Assembly: GCA_945859605.1 (NCBI GenBank)
Contig: OX243828.1
Span: forward strand, 19,527,381 to 19,591,380
DNA: 64,000 bases
Direction: 5' to 3'
Source of the DNA: Lumbricus rubellus
Taxonomy: Eukaryota; Annelida; Clitellata; Crassiclitellata; Lumbricidae
The translations under genes were made by a program, and so were the position numbers. This document shows, piece after piece, positions 47,201 to 57,570 of the stretch; positions within the stretch are counted from its first letter, which is position 1, and each line of letters begins with the position of its first letter. Under the pieces are notes generated by a model, which ran no database searches, had not been told where the DNA came from, and worked only from the letters and a program-made list of their open reading frames with translations.

Positions 47201-47268
47201 CCCTTTCCTTCGGCCTCGGCCGAGCTACGGCGCTATATAAATCGTCTTATTATTATTATTATTAAAAA
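44214..47268 (+). mobile_element. L2/CR1-type LINE, nearly intact ORF2
   Basis: Runs from the edge of the GCAT array to an (ATT)n tail at 47247-47267. The 3' UTR is only about 70 bp and contains acggcgctatataaat followed by ATT repeats, as in L2-type elements. No ORF1 is present, so the copy is 5'-truncated. Confidence 0.85.
44219..47173 (+). CDS. L2/CR1-type endonuclease-reverse transcriptase
   Basis: Open without a stop for 984 codons, from just after the in-frame TAG at 44216-44218 to TGA at 47171-47173. An internal TTG at 44270 is followed by MIRPR-like sequence; the true start was probably upstream and lost, since the frame is already coding at the junction. APE-type endonuclease: LNIRSVNNK, LTEMWH, ITGDINIHL, LDHVIT and LSDHMLV (about residues 22-240 from 44270). 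RT: FRPVSNLTFISKVLE, SAYRRGHSTETALL, LLDMSAAFDTVDHDIL, GVPQGSVLGPLLF and CYADDTQLYFF (about 687), with both catalytic D present. The C-terminus has PTAWNSLP and FKSSLKTYLF. The long clean frame implies recent insertion; autonomous activity is doubtful without ORF1 and a 5' UTR. Confidence 0.93.
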   Translation, partial: TANTSADPEGLQHLEPVLIRPRIARHAVQHSSLTRFGCLNIRSVNNKVDDIRLLIEEEKLSVLALTEMWHEDSDCVTIKRIRGLGLNVLEAARPIDDKRRQGKVKFVNHGGVAIVAKHGVALSKIDIKQKTTSFEFLCCRTTSGGSSHLLVVLYRPGSQPITPLFFNEFSSLLSALASMSIPITITGDINIHLERASDPDVVKYNTILSTYGFQQHVQTPTHRLGGLLDHVITPVNSLPLDISVTDVGLSDHMLVSWSISMAPPAPTYTTITKRKWQHFDSAAFLAELSQSELCAVSDPSTDTSADDLAESFDSVIRGLLDKHAPVSEFTVRERSHQPWFDNECREARRRARRLARRCRKNTAGAEDKQTWRRALRAARKLSQHKASDYWTSKITSAGTNQRQVWQSVNQLLGESKSTASAASFSAATYHDFMDKKIADIRASTSEASEATFTNRPTPGMCEFLPITTEDVVRVISSSPSKQCSLDILPTWLMKEATPLLAPFIARMFNNSFAIGRFPSNWKHAIVKPLLKKAGAEESSPANFRPVSNLTFISKVLERIANHQLIEYLSASHLLPRFQSAYRRGHSTETALLKVFSDLVNAIDSGQLALLSLLDMSAAFDTVDHDILMQRLSGSFGIKDRALSWLESYIRGRTQSVYLAGGETEPRLVTCGVPQGSVLGPLLFVLYTADLERIIEVHGLLHHCYADDTQLYFFCKPSQTAELKQRVLLCIEQISEWMASNRLKLNPSKTEFIWCTTFRRRHLLDGSAFNIGDSEVNPADTIRNLGVQFDSCLTMTAHVSQLVRGCFYQLRRIKTIRRFIPTSTAVILVNSFIVSRVDYCNSVLAGLPACQLERIQSVLNSAARIIYGRTPSDHLTDLLRDNLHWLRVPQRIQYKLCLITYKSLHNLMPEYIADFCIPITDNRLRSSARGLLHVPRSTTRFGESSFSVSGPTAWNSLPAHVKMAPSLGTFKSSLKTYLFKQSFIY

Positions 47269-47586
47269 TCTCAACTAGGTCTGAAAATACTGAGACCTGA
47301 AAATTTGAAATTTTCCAACTCGACTTCTGAACCAAGCAGGTTGCAAATTCTGTTTGTTTGTAAATTGTATGCGCATTTGCTATAGGCTAGTGCCCCTTCA
47401 ACATAGGCGGAAACCTGGTCCGAACTTTGGGGGGGACGGACGAGCGGCCGAAGGTCGATCGCTGAGGCGCGAAACGCCGAGTTTGGAAGGGTGAGGGAAG
47501 GCTGTTTTTTAATGTCCACAACTAATTGTAGCATTTTAGCTGTCATCCAAAATAAAAAATGGTCCATTTTCTCAGTCCTGATAGAG

Positions 47587-47925
47587 CAGGGGTGTCAATG
47601 AGCTGGCCCGCGGGCCATTTCTGGCCCGCCGACAATTTTTTCTGGCCCGCGGAGCCTTCCATAAAGATTAAAATAGTATTAAAAATGTTGTCAAAATTTA
47701 ATGAGAAGCGAAAGTGGACATTGAATCAAGATCTTTTTCGCAAAATTTGGACTTTTCTGGGAATTGCCTGTCCAAGCCCAGAGCTACCTCTCAGATCACT
47801 ACCCAATTTTGCTCAGGAGCTTCGATACCCTGGCCCGCCACTTCCTACAAAATGTTCACACTGGCCCGCCACTTGTTAGAAGATGTTCAAATTGGCCCGC
47901 CACTAAAAAAGGTTTGACACCCCTG
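47587..47925. mobile_element. hAT MITE, 8-bp TSD
   Basis: Ends caggggtgtcaa and ttgacacccctg; exact duplication tgatagag at 47579-47586 and 47926-47933. The inside repeats tggcccgc several times at both ends. A short sense frame (KRKWTLNQDLFRKIWTFLG) may be a transposase leftover. 47268-47578 shows no gene. Confidence 0.9.
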
Positions 47926-48536
47926 TGATAGAGGTAGTTCAGACTGTAATTTGCTATTGAACTCGATCGGAGGGAGGGTTGCATTAGACACCTCTTTTAA
48001 TGCTGATATCACGAATTTATTTAACGATGGAATGTGCCAATTTTCGCAAAACAGTTTTGCAAAAAAACTATCAAAGCATTTAACATAGACACCTCTGTAA
48101 TGCATTCAATCAACGATACATATAAGAAAAACATGCTATGTACTGAATACTACTCAAATTCATGACTAAAATCTTAGCGGTTATTTATTATATGCAAATT
48201 ATGTTTCTTAGAAAGACTAAAAAGGAAACACTGATAGAAATGGAAACCTAATCATGTCTATAATTATTATATACCTGCTATCAGAGCATATCAAAGGGAA
48301 GTTTCAGAACTGCATGACTTTTTCTCTACCTTTTGATCTACCCTGGTAAATAAATGCCAATCAGATGACAATGGCTTTTTTGAAACTATTTTTTAGCTGC
48401 GAGGATGTGATTTTACAACTCTCTAAGTCCATTATAACTGCCTTTTTTAAAATCAACACATATTCGTAGATTTGCACGTTTAAAAGCCTTGCCAACTCTC
48501 TTTATGCTCAATCAAATACCATTCAAGTGACCCAAT

Positions 48537-49781
48537 CGTGGGCGGAGTTTGGTTTCCATTCTTGGAGGCTAAAAAACCTTGAAGATTGGATGCGAGGCGG
48601 AGACTTGGTCCAGATTGAGCGGCGCCGGAATTTTTTTCTCGAATCAAAAGTTAATGACCTTTTTTAGTTATCGAGTTTAATTGAAATCTCATAAAAACCA
48701 TACTATCTTGCGTAAACACCATTTTTTTAGTCAACTAGTTTATTTGAAATATCATAAAACCTTACTAATTTCCGTAAACACCCTTTTTAGTCATCGAGCT
48801 TAATTGAAATCTCCAAAAACCATACAATTTAGCGAAAACACCTTTTTTAGCCATCAGGATTAATTGAAATTTCATAAAAACCATACTATTTTGCGTATAC
48901 ACCTTATTTAGTCATCGAATTTAATTGAAATATCAAAAAACCATAATATTTTCCCTAAACACCTTTTTTAGTCATCTAGTTTACTTAAAATCTCATAAAA
49001 CCATACTATTTTGCGTAAGCACCTTTTTTAGTCATCGAATTTAATTGAAATATCATAAAACCATTAAATTTTCCATAAACACTTTTTTGTCATCTGGTTT
49101 AATTAAAATATCATAGATCCATACTATTTTCGTAGACACCTTTCTAGTCATCGAGTTTAACTGAAGTCTCACAAAAACCTTACTATTTTGCGTAAACATT
49201 TTTTTTAGTCATCAATTCATCGAATTTAAATAAAATTTCATAAAAACATGCTATTTCGCGTAAGCAACTTTTTCAGTCATCAAGTTTAATTGGACTCTCA
49301 TAAAACCATAATTTTTCTGTAAACACCTTTTTTAGTCGTCAAATTTTTTAAAATTCTCATGAAAACCATACTATTTTGCGTATACGTATTTTTTCCTCAT
49401 CGAGTTTCATTTAAATTTCACAAAAAACATATTATTTTTTCGGTCAAAAATGTTGATGACCTTTTCTTAGTCATCGAGTTGAAATCTCATAAAAGCGATT
49501 CGTTTTCATTTCTTAGTCGTCAAGTTAGTAGAAATCCCATGAAACCATACTAACTTTCCGGACACACCCGTTTTAGTCATCGACTTTATTTGAAGTCTCA
49601 CAACAACCATGCTATTTTCTCGGACAAAAAACTGTTAATCATCGGATTCAAGTTTCGTTCGTGAACATTTCTTGGGGCTAACTCCGGGAAAGGTACCATT
49701 TTCTATGTGACAAACCTGAATCTGGGCATTCTTGGGGAAAGGGAGTTTGAACCCCATAGCTCGTAATAAACTCCGCCCATG
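48537..49781. mobile_element. TIR element carrying a minisatellite
   Basis: Ends cgtgggcggagttt and aaactccgcccatg form a 14-bp inverted repeat with one mismatch. The duplication gacccaat lies at 48529-48536 and 49782-49789. Most of the interior is a tandem array (48650-49640). An 8-bp TSD suggests a hAT- or P-like element; no transposase. Confidence 0.7.
48650..49640. repeat. ~60-bp minisatellite, about 16 units
   Basis: Unit: cctttttta-gtcatcgagtttaatt, then gaaatctcataaaacca, then tactattttgcgtaaaca. Units are diverged with small indels. Confidence 0.9.
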
Positions 49782-49835
49782 GACCCAATGATGTTCTATG
49801 TCCCGCTGTTCGTTTTCAAGAGGAATAATAAAAAA

Positions 49836-49837
<2 letters not shown>

Positions 49838-49889
<52 letters not shown>

Positions 49890-49890
49890 T
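49838..49890. repeat. (ACTT)n microsatellite
   Basis: About 13 perfect actt tetramers. Confidence 0.97.
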
Positions 49891-49997
49891 TTGCATTCAA
49901 TATTATTTCCAATGTTGAACATGATTCTGATTCGAGCCTGAAGATAAGCTGAAGGGAATGTAACAGATGCTCTATATGACGTAGTGAGTTTGTGACG

Positions 49998-50085
49998 TTG
50001 GATGGATGGATCCAGATTTGACGAGGGCCTATGACAACAGCGGCCGTTGCCCTCGACAGAAATTTGCATGGCATATTACAGATGT
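49998..50085 (+). repeat. 110-bp dispersed repeat, copy 3
   Basis: ggatccagatttgacgaggg to acagaaatttgcatggcat; diverged and shorter than 11318-11425. Confidence 0.6.
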
Positions 50086-50410
50086 TTTCACTTTGTGATG
50101 TGACGTTGGGTGTTGGCAATGTATTTATAATAATTGGTAACCAGTTAAAAAAGGTGTCTTACAGTATAATGTTCGCAAACAATCCAACGTGGGACTTAAA
50201 ACTTTTGTTTAGAGCCTGTATTGCCCTGGAATTCATATCTTCAGAAATATTTACTTCATCTGCTAAACTTTTTTCTCTAGTTCTCTACTGAAGAGAGTGT
50301 ACTTGTCCTAAAGCTTGAACATTGGGGGGGACAAATGCATGGGCCGTCCCCCCCAACGTCTTCATTGGGGGGGACCGTCCCCCGCTGTCCCCCCCTAGGT
50401 TTCCGCCAGT

Positions 50411-50552
50411 GGCCTTCAAGTTCACTACTCAGAGGCGCTCCCGAATGCAGAGCGGACACTGCATCGGAGTTTCACGCTGTGACGCTGAAGCGCTGAGCAA
50501 TTGCGAGTGAATGACTTGCCCAATGTCCTTACGCCTTGAGGTGGATTCAGTA
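50411..50552 (-). mobile_element. tRNA-derived SINE copy 3 (head missing)
   Basis: actcagaggcgctcccgaat, gcggacactgcatcggag and tgctcagcg-type blocks in minus orientation. It ends at the B-box region (ggtggattca), so the tRNA head is truncated. The adjacent 50325-50400 is rich in ggggggg/ccccc inverted tracts of unknown origin. Confidence 0.8.
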
Positions 50553-50929
50553 TTAGAAGATTCACAAGAAATTCAAAGCAGTGTTCACAAGCATATTTAA
50601 ACTCATTAGCACAATAGCAAAAATATTACAATTTATTATTCCTTTGCAAGTTAACATCAATCATATAATTATATAGACTAATGACTTAACAGACCATTTT
50701 GAATTTTTCCAATTAGGGATTTTCCCATTGGAAGTTTCCCACGCTGACTACGTTCCACTGAAAGTTTCCAACGGGAAAGTCATACCATAAATCATGGGAA
50801 AACTCACCAGCTGAACTGATCAAATGTGGAAATTTCCCAGCTTAAATTTCCAGGCATTTCCCATATTGAAATTACCCCCCAACTAAGCTGTCCGCAACTG
50901 AAAATTCCCAACTAAACCCTACCCATTTC

Positions 50930-51240
50930 TAAATTCCCATATGAACCTTCCCATTCACAAATTCCTCCATTTGGAAATTTCACAAATGAACCTTTAACAT
51001 TCAAAAAGTCATCATTTGGAAAGTCCCAAATCAACTTTCCACATTTGGAAATTTCACAACTGAACCTCCCATTTGGAAATTTCACAACTGAACCTCCCAT
51101 TTGGAAATTTCACAACTGAACCTCCCATTTGGAAATTTCACAACTGAACCTCCCATTTGGAAATTTCACAACTGAACCTCCCATTTGGAAATTTCACAAC
51201 TGAACCTCCTATTTGGGAATTTCCATTTGGAATTTGGCAA
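50930..51240. repeat. 28-bp tandem repeat
   Basis: Five near-identical units of cctcccatttggaaatt + tcacaactgaa at 51065-51210, with degenerate units from about 50700. The minus-strand frames here are artefacts. Confidence 0.9.
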
Positions 51241-51904
51241 TTAATCAACTGAACCATCTCCATTAATTGTCAATTTCGAAACTGTTCAAGCTCTTCCATC
51301 ACCATTTCAGAATCTTTCTGCCTACAAAGAATGACACTCGCCGGCGGTGGCCGCTCCCACAACTCCACAATTCCTCCACATCACAGCATAATACCCTATC
51401 ATCACAGAACTGAACCAATTCCTTTGAGCAACCGATTACAGAAAACAAATTGCCAGGCACTTTAAAAAAATGCTTTAAAATATACTTTGAAATCAATAAA
51501 GACTTGCCAAGCCCTGACAGGTAAAAAAGTCCCGAAAATAAAAAGGTTATTTTTGTGAGACAAGTTCTACAACACAGCACTTCTCAAACTTTCCAAAGCT
51601 TCAAACCGGTAATTGCTTTACCCAGTAATTGTTTCAAGGTCACACCAAGGGCTGCGGCCCTCCAACAACATCAGCTCACCATATAACGAGATAGGCTACG
51701 TTAAAATATTAAAATTCAGATTTCACAATATTAGCCCTGTGTATTATACCCATACTATTGTTACTGAATAGTATTTAAAACCGTTTATTATGCCTTACGA
51801 ATACTATGTGGTGTTCTCATTCGCATGTTGTTGTATTAATTAGTATTTTCATGTTAACATTTCATTCAGAGCTATCAAACTTGTCATTGCACTCATGGTA
51901 AACA

Positions 51905-52380
51905 ATCGTTATTGTAGACAATCAATTATAACAATCAATTGTAGTCAATCAATTGTAGTCAATCAATTGTAAACAATCAATTGTAAACAATCAATTTAAA
52001 AACAATCAATTGTAAACAATCAATTGTAAACAATCAATTAAAAAACAATCAATTGTAAACAAATCAATTGTAAACAATCAATTGTAGACAATCAATTGTA
52101 AACAATCAATTGTAAAACAATCAATTGCAGACAATCAATTGTAAGCAATCAATTGTAGACAATCAATTGTAAACAATCAATTGTAGACAATCAATTGTAA
52201 AACAATAAATTGCAGACAATCAATTGTAGACAATCAATTGTAAACAATCAATTGTAAACAATCAATTGTAAACAATCAATTGTAAACAATCAATTGCAGA
52301 CAATCAATTGTAGACAATCAATTGTAAACAATCAATTGTAAACAATCAATTGTAAACAATCAATTGCCGACAATCAATTT
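51905..52380. repeat. 14-bp tandem array (aatcaattgtaaac)
   Basis: More than 30 units, alternating gtaaac and gtagac variants. Each unit contains the palindrome caattg. One further unit (ttgcagacaatcaatg) follows the SINE at 52602, so the SINE inserted within the array. Confidence 0.93.
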
Positions 52381-52399
52381 GTTTTGTATGTTTGTATGT

Positions 52400-52597
52400 G
52401 CACTTGTTATAGTGCCCCTTCAAGCTCTTCCTACTCAGAGGCGCTCCCGAATGCAGAGCGGACACTGCATCAGAGTTTCACGCCGAAGCGCTGTGCAATT
52501 GTGAGTGAAGGTCTTGCCCAAGGTCCTTACGCGGCAAAATGGATTCGAACCTTCCGGCCCCAAGGCAACGACGCCACCACTACATCATTGCGCCCCA
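52400..52597 (-). mobile_element. tRNA-derived SINE copy 4
   Basis: Minus orientation: the 5' head is complement of cgcccca at 52597, with canonical B box ggttcgaatcc (from ggattcgaacc). The tail is complement of tatagtgccccttc. Well preserved. Confidence 0.88.
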
Positions 52598-53119
52598 CTA
52601 TTGCAGACAATCAATGACTGATAACAGTCTGAGCAGCACTATACTACAAGATATTATAGTTAAATGTGCATACTTACAGCAAGTAAAGCATGGCACTGTG
52701 AAAAAATGTTTCAATACTTGAATGAAAGAGATTAACAGGAGAAAGTGAAATCATCTGTGCCTTGTTGCGTTTGTCTTAACTAGTTTGTGCAACAAAAAAT
52801 ACTACCAGCAGCATCAGTAATATAAATACTTTCATATCTGCATCTGCTTGAGTATGTATTCAAGTATGTGTGCATATCTGTCCTTATTCACAAGTGTGTC
52901 TGTGTGTGTCTACATGTGTCTGTGTGCATTGCTGCTTGACAGCATGAATGAAATTATGCAGAATGAGAGAAAGCTCTTACTACAAGAGAAGCTAAGCAAA
53001 CCGAATTTAGAGCTGATAGGAACGATAATATTTCCAATCTGGTTGGGAGTTGAACCCTGAACACTCTGCAGTATCATCAGACATCTGCATCAATGTGATA
53101 TTAAATGACCCTGAACACG

Positions 53120-53750
53120 ACAATCAACTCAAGGCTCGAAAACCAGACTTCGAAAACCAAGGCTCGAAAACAAGGCTCAAAACCAAGGCTCGATAACCAA
53201 GATCCGAAACCATGGCCTAAAATGTCAGCTACGGCTCAAAAACCTAGACTCGAAAACTATGATTCAAAACCAAGGCTCGAAAACCAGGATTCAAAAACCA
53301 AGGCTCAACAGTCAACAACCAAGGTTCGAAAAAGCCATCGAAACCACAGTTCAAATCTCAGCTTCATAATCCAAGCCTTAAAACCTAAGGTTCAAAAACC
53401 AAGGCTCGAAAACTAAGGCCCGAAAATCAAAGCTTAAAAACAAGGCTAATGAAACTATGTCTAAAAACCAAGTCTCTACAACCAAGGCCAAAAAACCAAT
53501 ACTTAGAAACGAATGCTAAAAACCAAGGCTAAAAACTAAGGTTCAAAAACAAATGCTACCAAGGCTCGAAAACCACAGCTCAAAAACATAGCCTATGCTG
53601 GAACCAAGCAAGGCTCAAGTTAGAACAAAAAGCCTATGCTGGAACCAAGCAAGGCTCAAGTTGGAACAAAACAAAGCCTATGCTGGAACCAAGCAAGGCT
53701 CAAGTTGAAACAAAACAAAGCCTATGCTGGAACCAAGCAAGGCTTAAGTT
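53120..53750. repeat. GAAAACCAAGGCTC repeats and a 45-bp array
   Basis: Degenerate 14-bp units (aaaaccaaggctc) to about 53570, then four units of about 45 bp (gcctatgctggaaccaagca + aggctcaagttg...). 53750-54690 shows no gene. Confidence 0.85.
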
Positions 53751-54689
53751 GACATCCCTGCCGTTGCCACAAAACCCCCCCAAAAACAATTCCTTTGACC
53801 AGCGAGACCCATTTTAAATCTATACATGGAATCCAATTTTTAGGCCTATATCTAAACTTCCCAAATGACATCAAACGAATTGGAATTTCTTATATAATTA
53901 ACGTCCAACCAAACAGTTGTCTGGTTTTAAGTTAAACTTCGAACATCACGAAATTTCAATATCACACTCGTCAACTTAATAGCGGCGTTGAAAGCACTAC
54001 ACAATTGCGAAATAATAAAAAATTATGCATTTTCGGCATTTCCACGTAAACTTTTTAAAAGCTTCTCAACAGCGTTGAGTCGTCATAGAATGGGGGGGTC
54101 ACATAAGCGTTTAACATAACAACACATATCATATGTAGGGATACCACATGTCTAAAGCTTAACATGTACAACACATGAGTGCAGTGATTCACAAACATTT
54201 TTGGCTTGCGGCACACTGAGAAAGAATGAAAATTTTGGCAGCACACCTAACAATAATTACAAATTTGTTTAATCTGCTTTTCACTATTATCTAATAATAT
54301 TCTAACTTTCATATTCTAATTGTCTAAGTACATTTTAGCAAGTCCAGTGACTCCAGTCAGTCTAAATCTTTGCAAAACAAATATTCGTTGACAAATCTTT
54401 CATATTTTTATGAATCATTATTAATTGATAACATAAAATATTAGAATTTTTCCCATGGCACATTGCAAAGTTCTCGTGGCACACTAGTGTGCAGCTACCC
54501 ACAGGTTGAGAATCACTGCATGAGTGTCTTCTAATCCACACGAACAGTGTAAAAAAATAATAAAAAGATTTCCTTGCAAGACAAATTGCTGTGTCTTTCT
54601 CAATCAAATCAAACTCACGTCACAATCACATTCTCTAATGAGTTTAATAAATTCCATAGACATGCTGAGTGCCAAAGCCGTGACACAAT

Positions 54690-55110
54690 TAGCAAAGTTT
54701 AACACAAAAAGCTATGTCACAACGTGTTATGTGATACGGAGTGAAACGGAACACATGTACGGCATTTCGAAAAGTTATGTTACACCATCCATGTGATACA
54801 ATGTGACACAGAGCATGTGCAAGTTAGTGCACAACGCTGTGTTACACGGTCTATGCAACACGGTGTGAAATGACATACTTATTTAATTAACACGTTGGCT
54901 GCTGATTTGCTGTGTTAAATTACTCAACTTGGGACGTGTTAACACGTCCCTCGCGGCCAACGTGTTAACATACAAAAGTTATGTTACAACATGTACGTGA
55001 CACAATGTTATATAAACCATAGTCATTTAACATACAAAGTTGTTAGAAACTGTAAACAATACAATGTGTTATGAAACACAAGTATTTTATCTTACGAATT
55101 TTCCGATGCC
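54690..55110. repeat. degenerate TGTGACACAATGTGTTA repeats
   Basis: Loosely repeated gtgatac/gtgttacac motifs, partly palindromic, interrupted at 54887-54968 by the TTAA element. 55110-55980 holds no recognised gene. Confidence 0.6.
54891..54964. mobile_element. 74-bp TTAA-flanked mini element
   Basis: TTAA at 54887-54890 and 54965-54968. Ends cacgttggctgc and gcggccaacgtg are inverted. An inner palindrome gggacgtgttaacacgtccc is present. Same size and design as 7839-7913 and 40931-41002, with different sequence. Confidence 0.6.
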
Positions 55111-55981
55111 TTGCAGTGCTCATGCTGGAAGCACCTCTGAAAGGTCAGAACTTATAGAGGCGCCTCATAAATGCCCAGCAACAATACAATACACTGCAAT
55201 CTAATATTGCAATTGACACAGTGTGATACAGAACATGTGTAGCTTAACACATAAATGCCACATGATGCAACACAACACATATACATCGTAAAAAATTTCG
55301 TTAGAAAACTAATTCGTTCTTAGCACACTCTCGCATAAGTCGGTTTTTAACTTCCAGTTTAATGCAGTGTCATGACGGTATTTCTATAATATCTATTCCG
55401 TATATCACATAACATATGCGTTGCACAATTTCATATGTTAAAAATCCACATATCACATATGTGATAGCATGCGATACTTTTGTGATAGCATAGTTTAAAA
55501 GAACTGTTGCTAAAGATGTACCAAGAGATAGATTTAGTTGTGCATGTATTGTCTCCCATATACACCATTTGAAATATGCATTACGCATATAATTTTTCCC
55601 ATACCATGAATTCAATGTGCACATACTGGATGCAGATAAAGGCTACTTACATACTAACTTACTTAATGAAGCCAACTGTACTACACAACTTAAAACAGAT
55701 GCGTGTGTAGTTTGGCTGCCTCTTCACATGCCTGTCCACATCTACGGAATTCACTACCCCCCTCAGCTCTGAGGGACCCTCATCTATTTCCCCAACTTCA
55801 TATCTCAAACAATCCCCAACTTATCATTTTTCAGCTACCCACGCTTTTAGGTGAAATCACAAAATATCACAATATAAATTTCTGATTCATAATAATAAAA
55901 CAATAATATCTTGAGACGTATCCTTCCAGAGTTGTGTTTCGTCACTTCCAAAAAAATGTTATAATGCAAACTAAAAACTGG

Positions 55982-56183
55982 AGGTACTTGTTTTTTAATT
56001 CACCCCAATCATGCTTTCCATGTCCATTCTATGTGTTGAGTATGTGTACCTGTCAGAATGACTGCACTAACCCTAAAACTAACCCTAACCGATCCTCACG
56101 ACGCTTAACCTGAGCCATAACCGACCCTCACGCGATAAATCCCGTCAACTTAGAACCTGGGGGTGAATTAAAAAACAAGAACC
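55982..56183 (-). mobile_element. short foldback element with telomere-like core
   Basis: A 20-bp perfect inverted repeat (cttgttttttaattcacccc at 55987-56006 and its complement at 56160-56179) is flanked by aaactgg at about 55975-55981 and 56184-56190. Interior: ctaaccctaaccgatcctca and ccgaccctcacgcg, the shared core. No ORF. Confidence 0.7.
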
Positions 56184-56816
56184 AAACTGGTCACAATGGT
56201 CTCTCAAGGCTCTATATAAAACGTTCATTATGCACAATTCATACACCCAAATTCAAGATTTTAATGCAAACTAAAAACAACTAACTGCCAGAATACTTCT
56301 CAATAAACTAGAACTCTCAAAGGTAATGCCATCAAAGGTTGGAACACCTTCTAAAAAATCACTTAATATTCTAATACAAACAGTTGCAAACAAAACACGA
56401 CATCAGAAAATTTCTACTGGCCACATATAATATCTGAAAATATTAGTCTACATAGGCACCATCATTCACACATTAGTTTTCGCGTTAAAGTGAGGTTAAA
56501 AACATTAATGAACAACGTAGCACATCAAACTCCCTGCGTGGTTTAACCGTAAGGCCACAAACAATGCGAGTCCACAGCTTGTTGGTTTGACAAGGACAGA
56601 TTTCTCAACACGTATCACCACGGCCATTCACCAAGCACGAAAAAATTGGTGAATTAACCTTTTAGAATATTTTTCTACAAGTTTTTCCTGTTTTTGACCA
56701 CCGAACCATCTAACATTTTTGTCACATTGAGTTTACGCAAACTCAACCCAATTTTACTACCACAAAAATGTGACATCACCCCAAATTACTTGTCTAAGAC
56801 TCGTTTTCTCTGCCCA

Positions 56817-56822
56817 TTTATT
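56817..56822 (-). other. candidate polyadenylation signal of sestrin
   Basis: AATAAA on the minus strand about 660 nt past the sestrin stop, the first such hexamer I find; ATTAAA at 56852-56857 lies nearby. Confidence 0.25.
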
Positions 56823-57483
56823 CTTACTATATCTCCAAAGCTTCTTCCCCATTTAATACCTATACAACCTTGTCAAACTTCAAGCTCTAAACCGCGACAT
56901 AAACACGGCGGCTCTGGACAGCAAAGCCAAGATGCTGCGGGTTTGGCTTTCAAGCACCCTCCGAACTCCTCCAAACAGAAATTATCACAGTCCACAAGAT
57001 GTCAGAAGAAATACGCCGCACAGTTCAGCAGCATTTTGCGTTCGGATTGATAAAGTCGGCGCAATGCATTATTAAGCAAGTTCACGGCGAGCTGCTCTGG
57101 GAAATTTCCGTTCACGAAACCAAAAATAAACGAACGTCTGCTTAATACTGGTGAACAACGGAAGAAAAAAACGGGAACGTTTTGCAAAACGTATACAAAA
57201 AATAAGCAAAATAAGCACTTTTTTGCGAACATCTTTCGACTTCTCGTTTCTCGAACGGTGGCAATTTGCACCTGGAAAGAGCGGAAGAAAATCGGCCAAA
57301 ATGGCGACCGCAGCGAATCCCAGCGGCGCTCCAGATACAGCGAAGAAATGTCCAAAGATCGTCTGCAAGCAAACAGCTGGTTCCCTGCTTTCTCGATTCG
57401 TCGCAACGAACAGCGGGGAACCATAGAGAGTCCATTCGACAAAATATGCGTCGGCCGGAAAGACGTCCAATCGGATCGCTGGC

Positions 57484-57570
57484 TCATGTCATGTGACACG
57501 AGATTGCACGAAGGCTGTACAGCAGTTCCGCCTGTAGTCTGGCTTCCAGAACCATGACGTTGATGTGGAC
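57484..57570 (-). CDS. SESN: sestrin, last coding exon
   Basis: Acceptor ctcacag (AG at 57572-57571), phase 0. Encodes VHINVMVLEARLQAELLYSL then RAISCHMT and stop TGA (57486-57484). This matches the end of human sestrins (VHVNLLLLEARMQAALLYALRAI), including the exact position of the terminus. The helix is part of the C-terminal lobe that binds leucine and GATOR2 in SESN2. The sequence to about 56800 would be 3' UTR. Confidence 0.93.
   Translation of the reverse strand, partial: VHINVMVLEARLQAELLYSLRAISCHMT

Noticed and set aside
57302..57426. Plus-strand ORF starting GCCAAAATGGCGACC, 41 codons, with a strong start context
   Set aside because: Lies antisense in the expected sestrin 3' UTR, has no recognisable motif and no clear donor. 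It could be an antisense first exon but I cannot support it.
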